From: Chitinophagaceae bacterium
Lineage (GTDB): Bacteria > Bacteroidota > Bacteroidia > Chitinophagales > Chitinophagaceae
Reading direction: 5' to 3'
DNA: 64,000 bases
Assembly: GCA_023229465.1 (NCBI GenBank)
Contig: JALNZE010000011.1
Location: 33,240-97,239, forward strand
Shown here: positions 9,131-17,619 of the stretch, piece after piece
Layout of the letters: every line of letters begins with the position of its first letter
Position numbering within the stretch: position 1 is the stretch's first letter
The notes under the pieces: generated by a model
The model's database searches: none
What the model saw: the letters and a program-made list of their open reading frames with translations, nothing else
Told to the model about the DNA's origin: nothing
Made by a program: the position numbers and the translations under genes

Positions 9131-11011
9131 ATGCAACGGTTTCATAGTGATCAATCTTTGAGTGAAGTTCATGAGTCTGTTGATACCACCGCGCCAAGAA
9201 AAGGCTGGCGAAGGATACTTGCCTATATTGGTCCTGCTTACCTGGTAAGTGTTGGATATATGGATCCGGGTAACTGGGCCACTGATCTGCAAGGGGGCGC
9301 TCAATTTGGGTACCAGTTAATCTGGGTGCTGCTGATGAGTAACCTGATGGCGCTTTTACTGCAAAGTCTGAGTGCCCGTTTGGGCATTGTAAGAAGACGG
9401 GATCTGGCACAGGCCAACAGGGAGGTATATCCACCACTGGTTAATTTCTGCCTGTACATTTTAGCCGAATTGGCCATAGCAGCCTGCGACCTGGCAGAAG
9501 TATTGGGTATGGCTATCGGCATTCACCTGTTAACCGGTCTTCCGCTTGTATGGGGTACCGTTATCACCGTATTGGATACTTTTCTTTTTCTGTTCCTGCA
9601 ACGTTATGGCATCCGCAAAATGGAAGCATTTATTATTTGCCTGGTATTGATTATCGGCTGTTCTTTTTTAATTGAAATCATCATCGCAAAACCCGCTATT
9701 GGAGAAGTGGTGAAAGGGTTCATACCCACCGCTTTGAACAATCGATCTTTATACATCGCCATAGGTATTATTGGCGCTACCGTTATGCCTCATAATTTAT
9801 ACCTGCACTCCGCATTGGTACAGACCAGAAAAATAAGTAGTGATGATAAGGGCATCAGAAAGGCTATCAAGTATAACATTATCGATAGTACCATTGCACT
9901 TAACGCGGCATTTTTTGTAAATGCCGCCATATTAATACTGGCTGCAAGCGTGTTTTTTAGCTCGGGTAATACAGAGGTTGCACGCATTCAGGATGCTCAC
10001 AAGTTATTGCAACCCTTATTGGGTAGCCAATTGGCCCCCATTTTATTTGCGGTTGCCTTAATTGCAGCCGGACAAAGCTCCACATTAACAGGAACACTGG
10101 CCGGTCAAATTGTAATGGAAGGCTACCTGCAATTGCGTATCAATCCATGGCTAAGAAGATTGTTAACCAGGCTTATTGCCATCGTACCTGCCGTATTGGT
10201 GATTATGTTATATGGCGATGAAAAGGTAGATGATTTGCTAATATTCAGCCAGGTGATTTTGAGTTTACAATTGGGTTTTGCAGTGATACCGCTGATTCAT
10301 TTTGTGAGTGATAAATCAACCATGGGCAAATTCGCTATACGAACTTATGTAAAAGTACTGGCATGGTTAGTAGCCCTGGTATTGGTTTTTCTGAATGTGA
10401 AACTGGTAGGCACGGAAGCCCTGGGGGTATTTGAATCGGGTACGGCCTGGTACTGGAAACTATTGCTGACATTGGCTATACTGGCTTTTGTGTGGCTCTT
10501 TCTTACCATGACATTTTTACCCATGATTCATAAACGCCGAAAAAAACAAACGGCTACCCTGCATGGGAATACCATCACGCTGAAAAATTTAGTGGTTAAA
10601 AAAACGAACAGGATCGCCATTGCACTGGATTTTTCAAAATCTGATGAAAAACTGATCGCGTATGCTGTTGCACAGGGGCATAACGAGGTAACCTATATTT
10701 TACTCCATGTAGTGGAAAGCGCCTCGGCTAAATATTTGGGCCCCGCCAGTGATGATGATGAAACCAGAAAGGACAGGCAACGACTGGATAACTATGGTTT
10801 TCAGTTGATAGAAATGGGCTATCGCGTTGAAGCATTTATTGGCTATCGAAATCGGGTAAATGAGATTATCAGGATCGTTAAAGAATCGGAAGCTGATATG
10901 CTGGTTATGGGCGCGCACAGGCACTCGGGGTTGAAAGACTATATTTTTGGTGAAACAATCGAAGATGTAAGGCATGCATTATCCATTCCGGTATTGATCG
11001 TGAATGTATGA
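9131..11011 (+). CDS. mntH: Nramp family divalent metal transporter with C-terminal universal stress domain
   Basis: Inner-membrane proton-coupled Mn(II)/Fe(II) importer. The Nramp part (about 1-470) has the metal-binding motif DPGN (45-48) in the first helix and MPHN (219-222) in the sixth, with about eleven membrane segments. A cytoplasmic UspA-like domain follows (about 490-626): NRIAIALDFSKSDEK, then VMGAHRHSGLKDYIFG, close to the nucleotide-binding GxRG-type loop, and a final VLIVNV strand. Canonical MntH is about 410 residues, so this is a fusion. The gene is almost certainly cotranscribed with the regulator gene 3 bp upstream. Confidence 0.93.
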   Translation: MQRFHSDQSLSEVHESVDTTAPRKGWRRILAYIGPAYLVSVGYMDPGNWATDLQGGAQFGYQLIWVLLMSNLMALLLQSLSARLGIVRRRDLAQANREVYPPLVNFCLYILAELAIAACDLAEVLGMAIGIHLLTGLPLVWGTVITVLDTFLFLFLQRYGIRKMEAFIICLVLIIGCSFLIEIIIAKPAIGEVVKGFIPTALNNRSLYIAIGIIGATVMPHNLYLHSALVQTRKISSDDKGIRKAIKYNIIDSTIALNAAFFVNAAILILAASVFFSSGNTEVARIQDAHKLLQPLLGSQLAPILFAVALIAAGQSSTLTGTLAGQIVMEGYLQLRINPWLRRLLTRLIAIVPAVLVIMLYGDEKVDDLLIFSQVILSLQLGFAVIPLIHFVSDKSTMGKFAIRTYVKVLAWLVALVLVFLNVKLVGTEALGVFESGTAWYWKLLLTLAILAFVWLFLTMTFLPMIHKRRKKQTATLHGNTITLKNLVVKKTNRIAIALDFSKSDEKLIAYAVAQGHNEVTYILLHVVESASAKYLGPASDDDETRKDRQRLDNYGFQLIEMGYRVEAFIGYRNRVNEIIRIVKESEADMLVMGAHRHSGLKDYIFGETIEDVRHALSIPVLIVNV

Positions 11012-11031
11012 CCCTGCAATCGATAATGTAT

Positions 11032-11039
11032 TACCTTTG
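11032..11039 (+). promoter_or_regulatory. -7 promoter element of icd
   Basis: TACCTTTG, exact TAnnTTTG match, placed 35 bases before the icd start codon. No convincing -33 TTG at the usual distance. Confidence 0.5.
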
Positions 11040-11074
11040 CTTCCGTTTTTTACCTTAACCAAAAGTTTATTTCT

Positions 11075-12307
11075 ATGGCACAAAAGATTAAAGTGGCCAA
11101 TCCGGTAGTAGAGCTGGATGGTGATGAGATGACCAGGATCATCTGGAAGTTTATCAAAGACAAACTAATCCTTCCTTACCTGGAAGTGGATATCAAATAT
11201 TACGACCTGGGGATGGAATACCGGGACGAAACCAATGACCAGGTTACTGTTGATGCAGCCAATGCTATTAAACAATATGGTGTGGGAATTAAATGTGCCA
11301 CCATTACGCCTGATGAACAGCGTGTTGAAGAATTTAAGCTGAAACAAATGTGGAAGAGCCCGAATGGAACTATCCGTAATATCCTGGATGGTACTGTATT
11401 TCGTGAGCCGATCGTTTGTGCAAATATACCAAGACTGGTTCCTAACTGGACAGCACCGATCTGTATTGGACGTCATGCATTTGGCGACCAGTATCGCGCT
11501 ACTGATTTTGTAACCAAGGGTAAGGGCAAGCTTACCATTAAGTTTGAAGGAGAAGATGGAACGTTGCAGGAATATGAAGTGTTTAATTACAAAGGCGATG
11601 GTGTAGCCATGGCCATGTATAATACAGATGAAAGTATTCAAGGTTTTGCCAGAAGCTGTTTCAATACGGCACTGGCCAAAAAATGGCCGTTGTACCTGTC
11701 TACCAAGAATACCATTTTGAAAAAATATGATGGCCGCTTCAAAGACATCTTCGAAGAGATTTATCAAAATGAATTCAAAGCGGCTTATGTTGCTGCCGGC
11801 ATCACTTACGAACACCGTTTAATTGATGATATGGTGGCCAGCGCGTTGAAATGGAACGGTAATTTTGTATGGGCCTGTAAAAATTATGATGGTGATGTAC
11901 AAAGTGATACCGTGGCGCAGGGCTTTGGATCATTAGGATTAATGACATCTACTTTGATTACACCCGATGGTAAGGTTATGGAAGCCGAAGCCGCGCATGG
12001 TACCGTTACACGCCACTATCGCGAACACCAGAAAGGAAGACCAACCTCAACCAATCCGATCGCGTCTATTTTTGCCTGGACAAGAGGGTTGGATTTCCGC
12101 GGTAAATTAGATGGCAACCAGGAACTGATCAATTTTTGTAAGGCATTGGAAACTGTTTGCGTAGAAACCGTTGAAAGTGGCAAGATGACTAAAGACTTAG
12201 CCATTTGTGTGCATGGAAATAAAGTGAATCATGGGGAGCATTATTTATATACGGAAGAATTCCTGGACGCGTTGGATCAGAATCTGCAACTAAAACTAAA
12301 GCGCTGA
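11075..12307 (+). CDS. icd: NADP-dependent isocitrate dehydrogenase (eukaryote-like type)
   Basis: Oxidative decarboxylation of isocitrate to 2-oxoglutarate in the TCA cycle, giving NADPH. The 410-residue protein matches the IDH1/IDH2-like subfamily rather than E. coli Icd: NPVVELDGDEMTRIIW at the start, KSPNGTIRNILDGTVFREPI (substrate Ser and Arg), RHAFGDQY, and a C-terminal EAAHGTVTRHYREH segment for NADP. The length agrees with this subfamily. Single-gene unit with its own promoter and terminator. Confidence 0.95.
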   Translation: MAQKIKVANPVVELDGDEMTRIIWKFIKDKLILPYLEVDIKYYDLGMEYRDETNDQVTVDAANAIKQYGVGIKCATITPDEQRVEEFKLKQMWKSPNGTIRNILDGTVFREPIVCANIPRLVPNWTAPICIGRHAFGDQYRATDFVTKGKGKLTIKFEGEDGTLQEYEVFNYKGDGVAMAMYNTDESIQGFARSCFNTALAKKWPLYLSTKNTILKKYDGRFKDIFEEIYQNEFKAAYVAAGITYEHRLIDDMVASALKWNGNFVWACKNYDGDVQSDTVAQGFGSLGLMTSTLITPDGKVMEAEAAHGTVTRHYREHQKGRPTSTNPIASIFAWTRGLDFRGKLDGNQELINFCKALETVCVETVESGKMTKDLAICVHGNKVNHGEHYLYTEEFLDALDQNLQLKLKR

Positions 12308-12329
12308 TTTTGATATGATTTCATTGAAT

Positions 12330-12361
12330 AAAAAAAATCCCGCAGATGCGGGTTTTTTTTT
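12330..12361 (+). terminator. Bidirectional terminator between icd and the phosphatase gene
   Basis: CCCGC-AGAT-GCGGG stem-loop (12339-12352) flanked by a run of A on the left and nine T on the right, so it can end transcription on both strands between two convergent genes. Confidence 0.88.
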
Positions 12362-12362
12362 A

Positions 12363-14027
12363 TTATTTAATTACTTCTTCTATCACCTTACCTACAGAGC
12401 CGCTTGGCATTTGTATATTAAGTAATGCGGCAAGGGTAGGGGCTATGTCTGTCATATAAGTTTCCCTGTTTGTTTTTCCTTTTTTAATGCCCCATCCATA
12501 CCACACCAATGGAATATGCGCATCGTAAGGATACCATTGGCCATGTGTGGTGCCGGTAGCGCCACCTTCAAAATAGCCGGGTTTCAATATAATCTGAACA
12601 TCACCGCTTCGTTGGGGGTAGTATCCATTTGCCAGCATTTCACGCAGGGTTTTATTAAGTGGGGTGGTCATGATAGCAGATGTGGCAAAAGCATTAGCCA
12701 CTGCATCATTCTTCTTTACATATTGAATAATCCATTCTATAATAGAGTCGCTTTCAATTTTAGCAGAATCAATCTTTGGGTGATTAAGGTATGCCTGGTA
12801 ATTGTGCATGCTTACGATGGTATTCTCTATGCCGAATTTTTCTTTCAGTTTGGTATTCATGTCTCTCATCATACCCGCATCATCCATCAAACCGCCGGGC
12901 AGTTTATTTTCTTTCATGAAACCAGGTATATGTGCCACTGCATGGTCGGCAGTTAAAAAAACGGTGTATTGATCCTTCCCGATAGTAGTGTCCAGGAAAG
13001 AAAATAGTTTTCCTAATTCATCATCAAAGCGAACGTAAGTATCCACTGTTTCCCATGAATTGGGACCGAATGAATGGCCGATATAATCGGGTGATGAAAA
13101 ACTAACTGCCAGGAAATCAGTGGCCGTGCCTTTCCCTAATTTTTCAGCCAGTACGGCAGCTTTAGCCATCTCGATCGTTAACGTATTACCAAAAGGTGTA
13201 GAAGCAATTTTGCCATAGTCTTTGCCTGTAAATCTGGAAAGATCATAGGGGAAACCGATGGCATCTTTACCAAAGGGTTTGCTTTCATAGTCTTTTACAT
13301 CAGCCGTTGCATATTGTGGATACACATCTTTGGATAGCGAAGTGTTCCATCCAATGGTATACAGAGAATCTACCAGTTTCCGGTTATTGAAATGATTAAC
13401 CCAATCGGGTAACGCGTTCATATAATAGCTGCTGGTAATAAAATTGCCTGATTTGCCTTCATACCAATAAGCTGCATTGGCTGAATGCCCGGCTGGTAAA
13501 ATAGACCCCCGGTCTTTTATGGCAACGCCTATCACTTTGCTCTGAAAGTTATTCGACAGCCTCAATTCATCACAGATAGAAGTGGTAAGCATATTTCGGG
13601 GACTCATTTGTCCCTCTTCCATGGTTGTACCCCCCACACCTTTTACCGTTTTGTCTTCACTGCAATACACGCTTTTCATCGTTTTATTATCCCACCAGTT
13701 ATTGCCGGTTATCCCATGAATAGCGGGTACCGATCCTGTGTACACAGCGGTATGCCCGCAGGCAGTAACAGTAGGCGTATAGGGGATCAGGGTATTGTTA
13801 CACGTGAATCCATCCCCCATCATTCTTTTAAAACCGCCGGTTGCTTTATACAACGGGTTAAAGCGGTACAGGTAATCCCAGCGCATCTGGTCTATCATGA
13901 TACCGACTACTAATTTTGGGCCCTTACTTGCTAAGCGGGCTGGGGTAACTGTTTTTTGGGCATTGGCTGCGAGTGCCATTGCCATTACAAGAATTGGTAA
14001 AATTGTTTTCTTCATAGGGCTGATCAT
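12363..14027 (-). CDS. pafA: PafA-like alkaline phosphatase
   Basis: Secreted zinc phosphomonoesterase of the alkaline phosphatase superfamily. Residues expected from the PafA of Elizabethkingia meningoseptica fall at a constant offset of nine: nucleophile Thr88 in TVTACGHTA, Asn109 in GNNWWD, and Lys171 and Arg173 in IKDRGSILPAGH. Metal ligands are visible as MIDQMRWD, SSPDYIGHSFGP, TADHAV and THGQWYP. A signal peptide (from MKKTILP) ends at ANAQ; start at the first Met or at Met5 is undecided. It probably releases phosphate in the periplasm; PafA enzymes are known for not being repressed by phosphate. Confidence 0.9.
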   Translation of the reverse strand: MISPMKKTILPILVMAMALAANAQKTVTPARLASKGPKLVVGIMIDQMRWDYLYRFNPLYKATGGFKRMMGDGFTCNNTLIPYTPTVTACGHTAVYTGSVPAIHGITGNNWWDNKTMKSVYCSEDKTVKGVGGTTMEEGQMSPRNMLTTSICDELRLSNNFQSKVIGVAIKDRGSILPAGHSANAAYWYEGKSGNFITSSYYMNALPDWVNHFNNRKLVDSLYTIGWNTSLSKDVYPQYATADVKDYESKPFGKDAIGFPYDLSRFTGKDYGKIASTPFGNTLTIEMAKAAVLAEKLGKGTATDFLAVSFSSPDYIGHSFGPNSWETVDTYVRFDDELGKLFSFLDTTIGKDQYTVFLTADHAVAHIPGFMKENKLPGGLMDDAGMMRDMNTKLKEKFGIENTIVSMHNYQAYLNHPKIDSAKIESDSIIEWIIQYVKKNDAVANAFATSAIMTTPLNKTLREMLANGYYPQRSGDVQIILKPGYFEGGATGTTHGQWYPYDAHIPLVWYGWGIKKGKTNRETYMTDIAPTLAALLNIQMPSGSVGKVIEEVIK

Positions 14028-14103
14028 TGAGTTTGGCAGGACAATTTTTTTGTAAAAAAGTATACAGAAGGTGGTGAAGATACGCTATGATCAATAATTG
14101 CGC

Positions 14104-14134
14104 TTGTCCTTTAGGGGCTAAAAGTTTACCTTCG
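14104..14134 (+). promoter_or_regulatory. Probable promoter of the alpha-oxoamine synthase gene
   Basis: TTG at 14104-14106 and TACCTTCG at 14127-14134, one base from the TAnnTTTG consensus, with a 20-base spacer, which is in the range used by the Bacteroidota primary sigma factor. The start codon is 35 bases further on. Confidence 0.4.
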
Positions 14135-14168
14135 CCCAGATTTTTTACGAAAATAATCATTTGATAAT

Positions 14169-15428
14169 ATGGCAGACATCTTTGAAAAGCTAATTAAGAA
14201 TTCCGGCCCCCTTGGTCAACATCGTGAAAGGGCCCATGGATATTTTGCTTTTCCTAAACTGGAAGGAGCGATCGGCGCCCGTATGGGTTTCCGCGGTAAG
14301 CAGATGGTGGTTTGGAGCCTGAATAATTACCTGGGCCTGGCCAATCACCCGGAAGTGAGAAAAACTGATGCAGAGGCCGCAGCTAAATTTGGCCTCGCTT
14401 TACCGATGGGCGCCCGTATGATGAGTGGAAACAGTGATTATCATGAACAGTTAGAAAAAGAGTTGGCCGCATTTGAACATAAAGAAGATGCCATACTGAT
14501 GAACTATGGGTACCAGGGTATTATGAGCGCCATTGACGCCATTTGTAACCGTCATGATATAATTGTGTATGACGCGGAAAGTCATGCTTGTATTATAGAT
14601 GGGTTGCGTTTACATACAGGTCACCGTTATGTGTTCAAACACAATGATATGGCTGATTTTGATAAGCAGATGGAACGTGCAACGGCTTTGATCGCGAAAC
14701 AACAAAGTGGGGGTATACTGGTGATTACGGAAGGGGTGTTTGGAATGGCCGGTGACCAGGGAAAGTTGAAAGAGATTATCGCGCTGAAAGCTACCTATGA
14801 TTTTCGTTTACTGGTAGATGATGCACATGGGTTTGGCACACTGGGTAAAACCGGCGCCGGAGTGGGTGAGGAGCAGGGTTGCCAGGATGGGATTGACCTG
14901 TATTTTTCAACTTTTGCCAAATCGATGGCTTCCATTGGGGCATTTATGGCCGGTGAAAAACCGATTATTGATTTTATACGGTATAATATCCGCTCACAGA
15001 TCTTTGCCAAGAGTTTGCCTATGCCAATTGTGATTGGTAACCTGAAACGACTGGAATTGCTGCAAACCCAGCCGGCGCTGAAAGAAAAATTATGGAACAA
15101 TGCCTTGAAATTGCAGAAAGGTTTGAAAGAAAGGGGTTTTGATATCGGCAATACCAATACCATGGTTACGCCGGTATACATGAAAGGTGGTGTAGAAGAA
15201 GCAACCGCGATGGTAATGGACCTGAGAGAGAACTATCATATTTTCTGCTCAATCGTTCTGTATCCGGTAATACCCAAAGGGCATATCATTTACCGCTTAA
15301 TACCTACCGCCGATCATACTGATGCAGACATTGAAGAAACCCTGAAAGCATTTAGTGAAACCAAGGCCAAACTGGATGCCGGCGCTTATAAGTCGGAGAT
15401 GATTCCGGATATGGCGGAGGGGAAGTAG
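14169..15428 (+). CDS. Alpha-oxoamine synthase family PLP enzyme (serine palmitoyltransferase or KBL-like)
   Basis: Fold type I PLP enzyme of 419 residues that condenses an amino acid with an acyl-CoA. Visible motifs: SLNNYLGLANHP, ARMMSGNSDYHEQLE, DAESHACIIDG (His stacking on PLP), LLVDDAHGFGTLGKTG (Asp to the pyridine nitrogen), and TFAKSMASIGAF with the Schiff-base Lys. Serine palmitoyltransferase for sphingolipids is an attractive identity in this phylum, but 2-amino-3-ketobutyrate ligase and 8-amino-7-oxononanoate synthase share these motifs. FAKS replaces the FSKS usual in SPT. No sphingolipid or biotin genes are adjacent. Confidence 0.85.
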   Translation: MADIFEKLIKNSGPLGQHRERAHGYFAFPKLEGAIGARMGFRGKQMVVWSLNNYLGLANHPEVRKTDAEAAAKFGLALPMGARMMSGNSDYHEQLEKELAAFEHKEDAILMNYGYQGIMSAIDAICNRHDIIVYDAESHACIIDGLRLHTGHRYVFKHNDMADFDKQMERATALIAKQQSGGILVITEGVFGMAGDQGKLKEIIALKATYDFRLLVDDAHGFGTLGKTGAGVGEEQGCQDGIDLYFSTFAKSMASIGAFMAGEKPIIDFIRYNIRSQIFAKSLPMPIVIGNLKRLELLQTQPALKEKLWNNALKLQKGLKERGFDIGNTNTMVTPVYMKGGVEEATAMVMDLRENYHIFCSIVLYPVIPKGHIIYRLIPTADHTDADIEETLKAFSETKAKLDAGAYKSEMIPDMAEGK

Positions 15429-15433
15429 TTTAT

Positions 15434-15476
15434 CTTAGTTTAATGGTTTACCGGAATAGTAAACCATTAAACTAAG
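15434..15476. terminator. Long perfect hairpin between convergent genes
   Basis: Two exactly complementary 18-base arms (CTTAGTTTAATGGTTTAC and its reverse complement) around a CGGAATA loop. It begins five bases after the stop codon of the oxoamine synthase gene and ends before that of the DUF2911 gene, so it can act in both directions. The arms are AT-rich and there is no long T run, unlike the other terminators here. Confidence 0.7.
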
Positions 15477-15489
15477 GGGGTACCAGCAT

Positions 15490-16332
15490 CTATAAATTCT
15501 TAATCAAATCCCCACCCTGTTTCACATAATCATCATTTTTAGCGGCAGTTGCTAATTCAATACATTTTTCCGCACTGGCTTTGGCGCTTACTTTATCGCC
15601 CAGGTCTCTCTGAATTTTGGCCTGTAACAGAAACAACCAGTAGGCTTTTCCATTGGCTTCGGTGGCTTTTGTAATAGCTGTTAAAGCCTTTGGCAGGTCC
15701 TTATCCCACTCATAATAAAAATTGGCGGCAGACTGGTAAGCATTTGGATTTACTTTTTCGGCCGACAATGCTTTTTCTACCTGGGCACGGATCTTGTCTT
15801 TTACATTTACACTCATGGGTATGTGAACGGCGGTATTACCCCACATCAGGTGTAACTCACAGCTTTCAGCCATTACATTTGCGAATTGCATGGTAAAAGT
15901 TTCAGTCTCGCTACCCATTTTATGGGCTTTCACTTTAAAGCGGTTCACGTCTTCACTTTCTTTGTAGCCATCGGTACCCCAATTGCTCAAACCTTTGTTG
16001 ATAATAATCTCCCAGTAGTCTTTACCCGGGATGGTGTACAAAACATAAGCTCCTGTATCCAGTAATTTACCACCCATCATCACTTTATCAGTAAATACCA
16101 GGCGGGTAGCGGCATTGGCACCTGTACGCCATAATGTTCCGAGGGGGGCAAGGTCGCTGTTTTCTTTCAGCAGGCTTCTTCCTTTGATACTTGGGCGTGA
16201 ATACGTTAATTCAATGGAAGCGACACCAAATTCCTGTGTAATTTTTTGATTAGGACTGGGCGCGGGCATTTTAATTTGTGCAAAGCTTATCAGGCTGCAA
16301 AGGGTTGCAGCAAGCATCATGATTTTTTTCAT
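15490..16332 (-). CDS. DUF2911 domain-containing protein
   Basis: Exported protein of 280 residues; signal peptide up to ISFA. The DUF2911 part (about 20-165) shows SPNQKITQEFGVASIELTYSRP, LAPLGTLWRTGANAATRL and an IPGKDYWEIIINK strand, all typical. The C-terminal third is helical and TPR-like (YQSAANFYYEWDKDLPKALT, then AKIQRDLGDKVSA). The function of the family is not known. A -7 element is placed 25 bases upstream. Confidence 0.88.
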   Translation of the reverse strand: MKKIMMLAATLCSLISFAQIKMPAPSPNQKITQEFGVASIELTYSRPSIKGRSLLKENSDLAPLGTLWRTGANAATRLVFTDKVMMGGKLLDTGAYVLYTIPGKDYWEIIINKGLSNWGTDGYKESEDVNRFKVKAHKMGSETETFTMQFANVMAESCELHLMWGNTAVHIPMSVNVKDKIRAQVEKALSAEKVNPNAYQSAANFYYEWDKDLPKALTAITKATEANGKAYWLFLLQAKIQRDLGDKVSAKASAEKCIELATAAKNDDYVKQGGDLIKNL

Positions 16333-16356
16333 ATTGGTATTTTTGTTTTAGAGAAA

Positions 16357-16364
16357 CAAACCTA
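16357..16364 (-). promoter_or_regulatory. -7 promoter element of the DUF2911 gene
   Basis: On the minus strand TAGGTTTG, an exact TAnnTTTG match, 25 bases before the start codon. Confidence 0.5.
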
Positions 16365-16711
16365 CTGTTTATTTTTTGTAATTTACGGGTAGATGATAGA
16401 GGGCATTTCGCCGGCGGTGGATGGTGGATGACGGATGGCAGCGGGCGGTTGATGCGATACCTGGCTGTAAATAAGCTGTAAATAACAGGGATAGGTTACG
16501 GATGATTAGCAAGCCGGGTGATCCTAAGGGACGGAATAAGCGGATGTATTCGCGAAAGTTTATTTAGTACATACAATAATTCTAATGGGTTGATTATCAA
16601 CAAGGGGAGGAAAAATCCGCAAGTGCCCTGCAAAAGCCCACCTCTTTATTATTTTTTTGCAACCCTGCAACGAAACAAAGATTCATAGTGTCAGTACTAT
16701 AAAATCGATTT
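16365..16711. other. Intergenic region of about 350 bp
   Basis: No gene seen. It holds a G-rich run of GGATG/GGCAG words (about 16416-16448) that includes 16426-16441, nearly identical to part of the insertion in the aspartate kinase gene; a tandem GCTGTAAATA pair near 16462; and a short palindrome GTTGATTATCAAC near 16592. Purpose unknown. Confidence 0.5.
16426..16441 (+). repeat. Dispersed GGATGAC/GGATGGCAG repeat, intergenic copy
   Basis: GGATGACGGATGGCAG, matching 14 of 16 bases of the sequence read on the minus strand at 41273-41288 inside aspartate kinase. The surrounding purine-rich words are of the same style. Confidence 0.5.
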
Positions 16712-17467
16712 ATGAAAAAAATTATTTTATTCACCTTTTTTTCTTTTAATATCAATAAAGGATTCTCACAATCAATGCTTAAGGAAATTGAAATTGAACC
16801 CTACATACGGTTCGATAAATATCCGCAATTCACCAACCGAATAAATAACATTGCCGTATATGATTTACAAATTAAAGGGAATAGTTGGGGGATAAATGGC
16901 TCATATAAAATCCCATTAAAAGATAATTGGAGGATAAAAATCGGCGCAGGCTATTACAGATACTCTTTTAGTAAAATAACAAGCATGCATAGAACATTTG
17001 GTGAAGGACACCGAAGAATAATTGATTACCCTACAACTCTTGATATAATCTTAGGCACAGATAACTATTGGTATAATACTGTCAATATAATGCTTGGGTT
17101 GGAGAAGCAGTTTGCTTTAAATAAAAAAATACAAATTTTTACTGGTATAAATTTTAATAATCATTTTACCTTTTCACAATATTACCACATGCCGTATGAT
17201 AATACCTATATTCCTCAGCCTTCATTGCAAATTAAAAATGATTATAAAACATATGACAAGCGTTATTTTGGATTGTCATCCGAGTTTCATTTCGTGGTTC
17301 TAAAAAAAATAAATAAAGTTGCTATTGGGCCATCTATAATAACTCCGGTATTTGATTTGTGGAGGCAAGACGATATATTTCCCACAGAAATTAGCACTAC
17401 CAATAGACAAAAATGGTTCGGCGGAATAGGAGTAGGCTTCGTTATTAATTACACACTAAAAAAATAA
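16712..17467 (+). CDS. Hypothetical outer-membrane beta-barrel-like protein
   Basis: Protein of 251 residues with a likely signal peptide (MKKIILFTFFSFNINKGFSQ). The rest alternates short amphipathic strands with Tyr/Gly and Asn-rich turns (IKIGAGYYRYSFSK, IQIFTGINFNNHF, WFGGIGVGFVINYTLKK) and ends near an aromatic/basic strand, as in small barrels. I do not recognise a family. Base composition is clearly more AT-rich than the neighbours, which hints at recent acquisition or weak constraint. Confidence 0.65.
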   Translation: MKKIILFTFFSFNINKGFSQSMLKEIEIEPYIRFDKYPQFTNRINNIAVYDLQIKGNSWGINGSYKIPLKDNWRIKIGAGYYRYSFSKITSMHRTFGEGHRRIIDYPTTLDIILGTDNYWYNTVNIMLGLEKQFALNKKIQIFTGINFNNHFTFSQYYHMPYDNTYIPQPSLQIKNDYKTYDKRYFGLSSEFHFVVLKKINKVAIGPSIITPVFDLWRQDDIFPTEISTTNRQKWFGGIGVGFVINYTLKK

Positions 17468-17619
17468 AAGTTATGCAAGCCAAAATTTTATTCTCCGCAG
17501 ATTCTGTGTTAAATACCAAGTAATTCTAATTAATTATTTTTGTTCTTTAAGCGATAAAAAGGTAAGCTTCCCCTAAGTTCAGACAGCCCCGAACGTTACA
17601 AAGCGCTTGCTTTCGGGTA

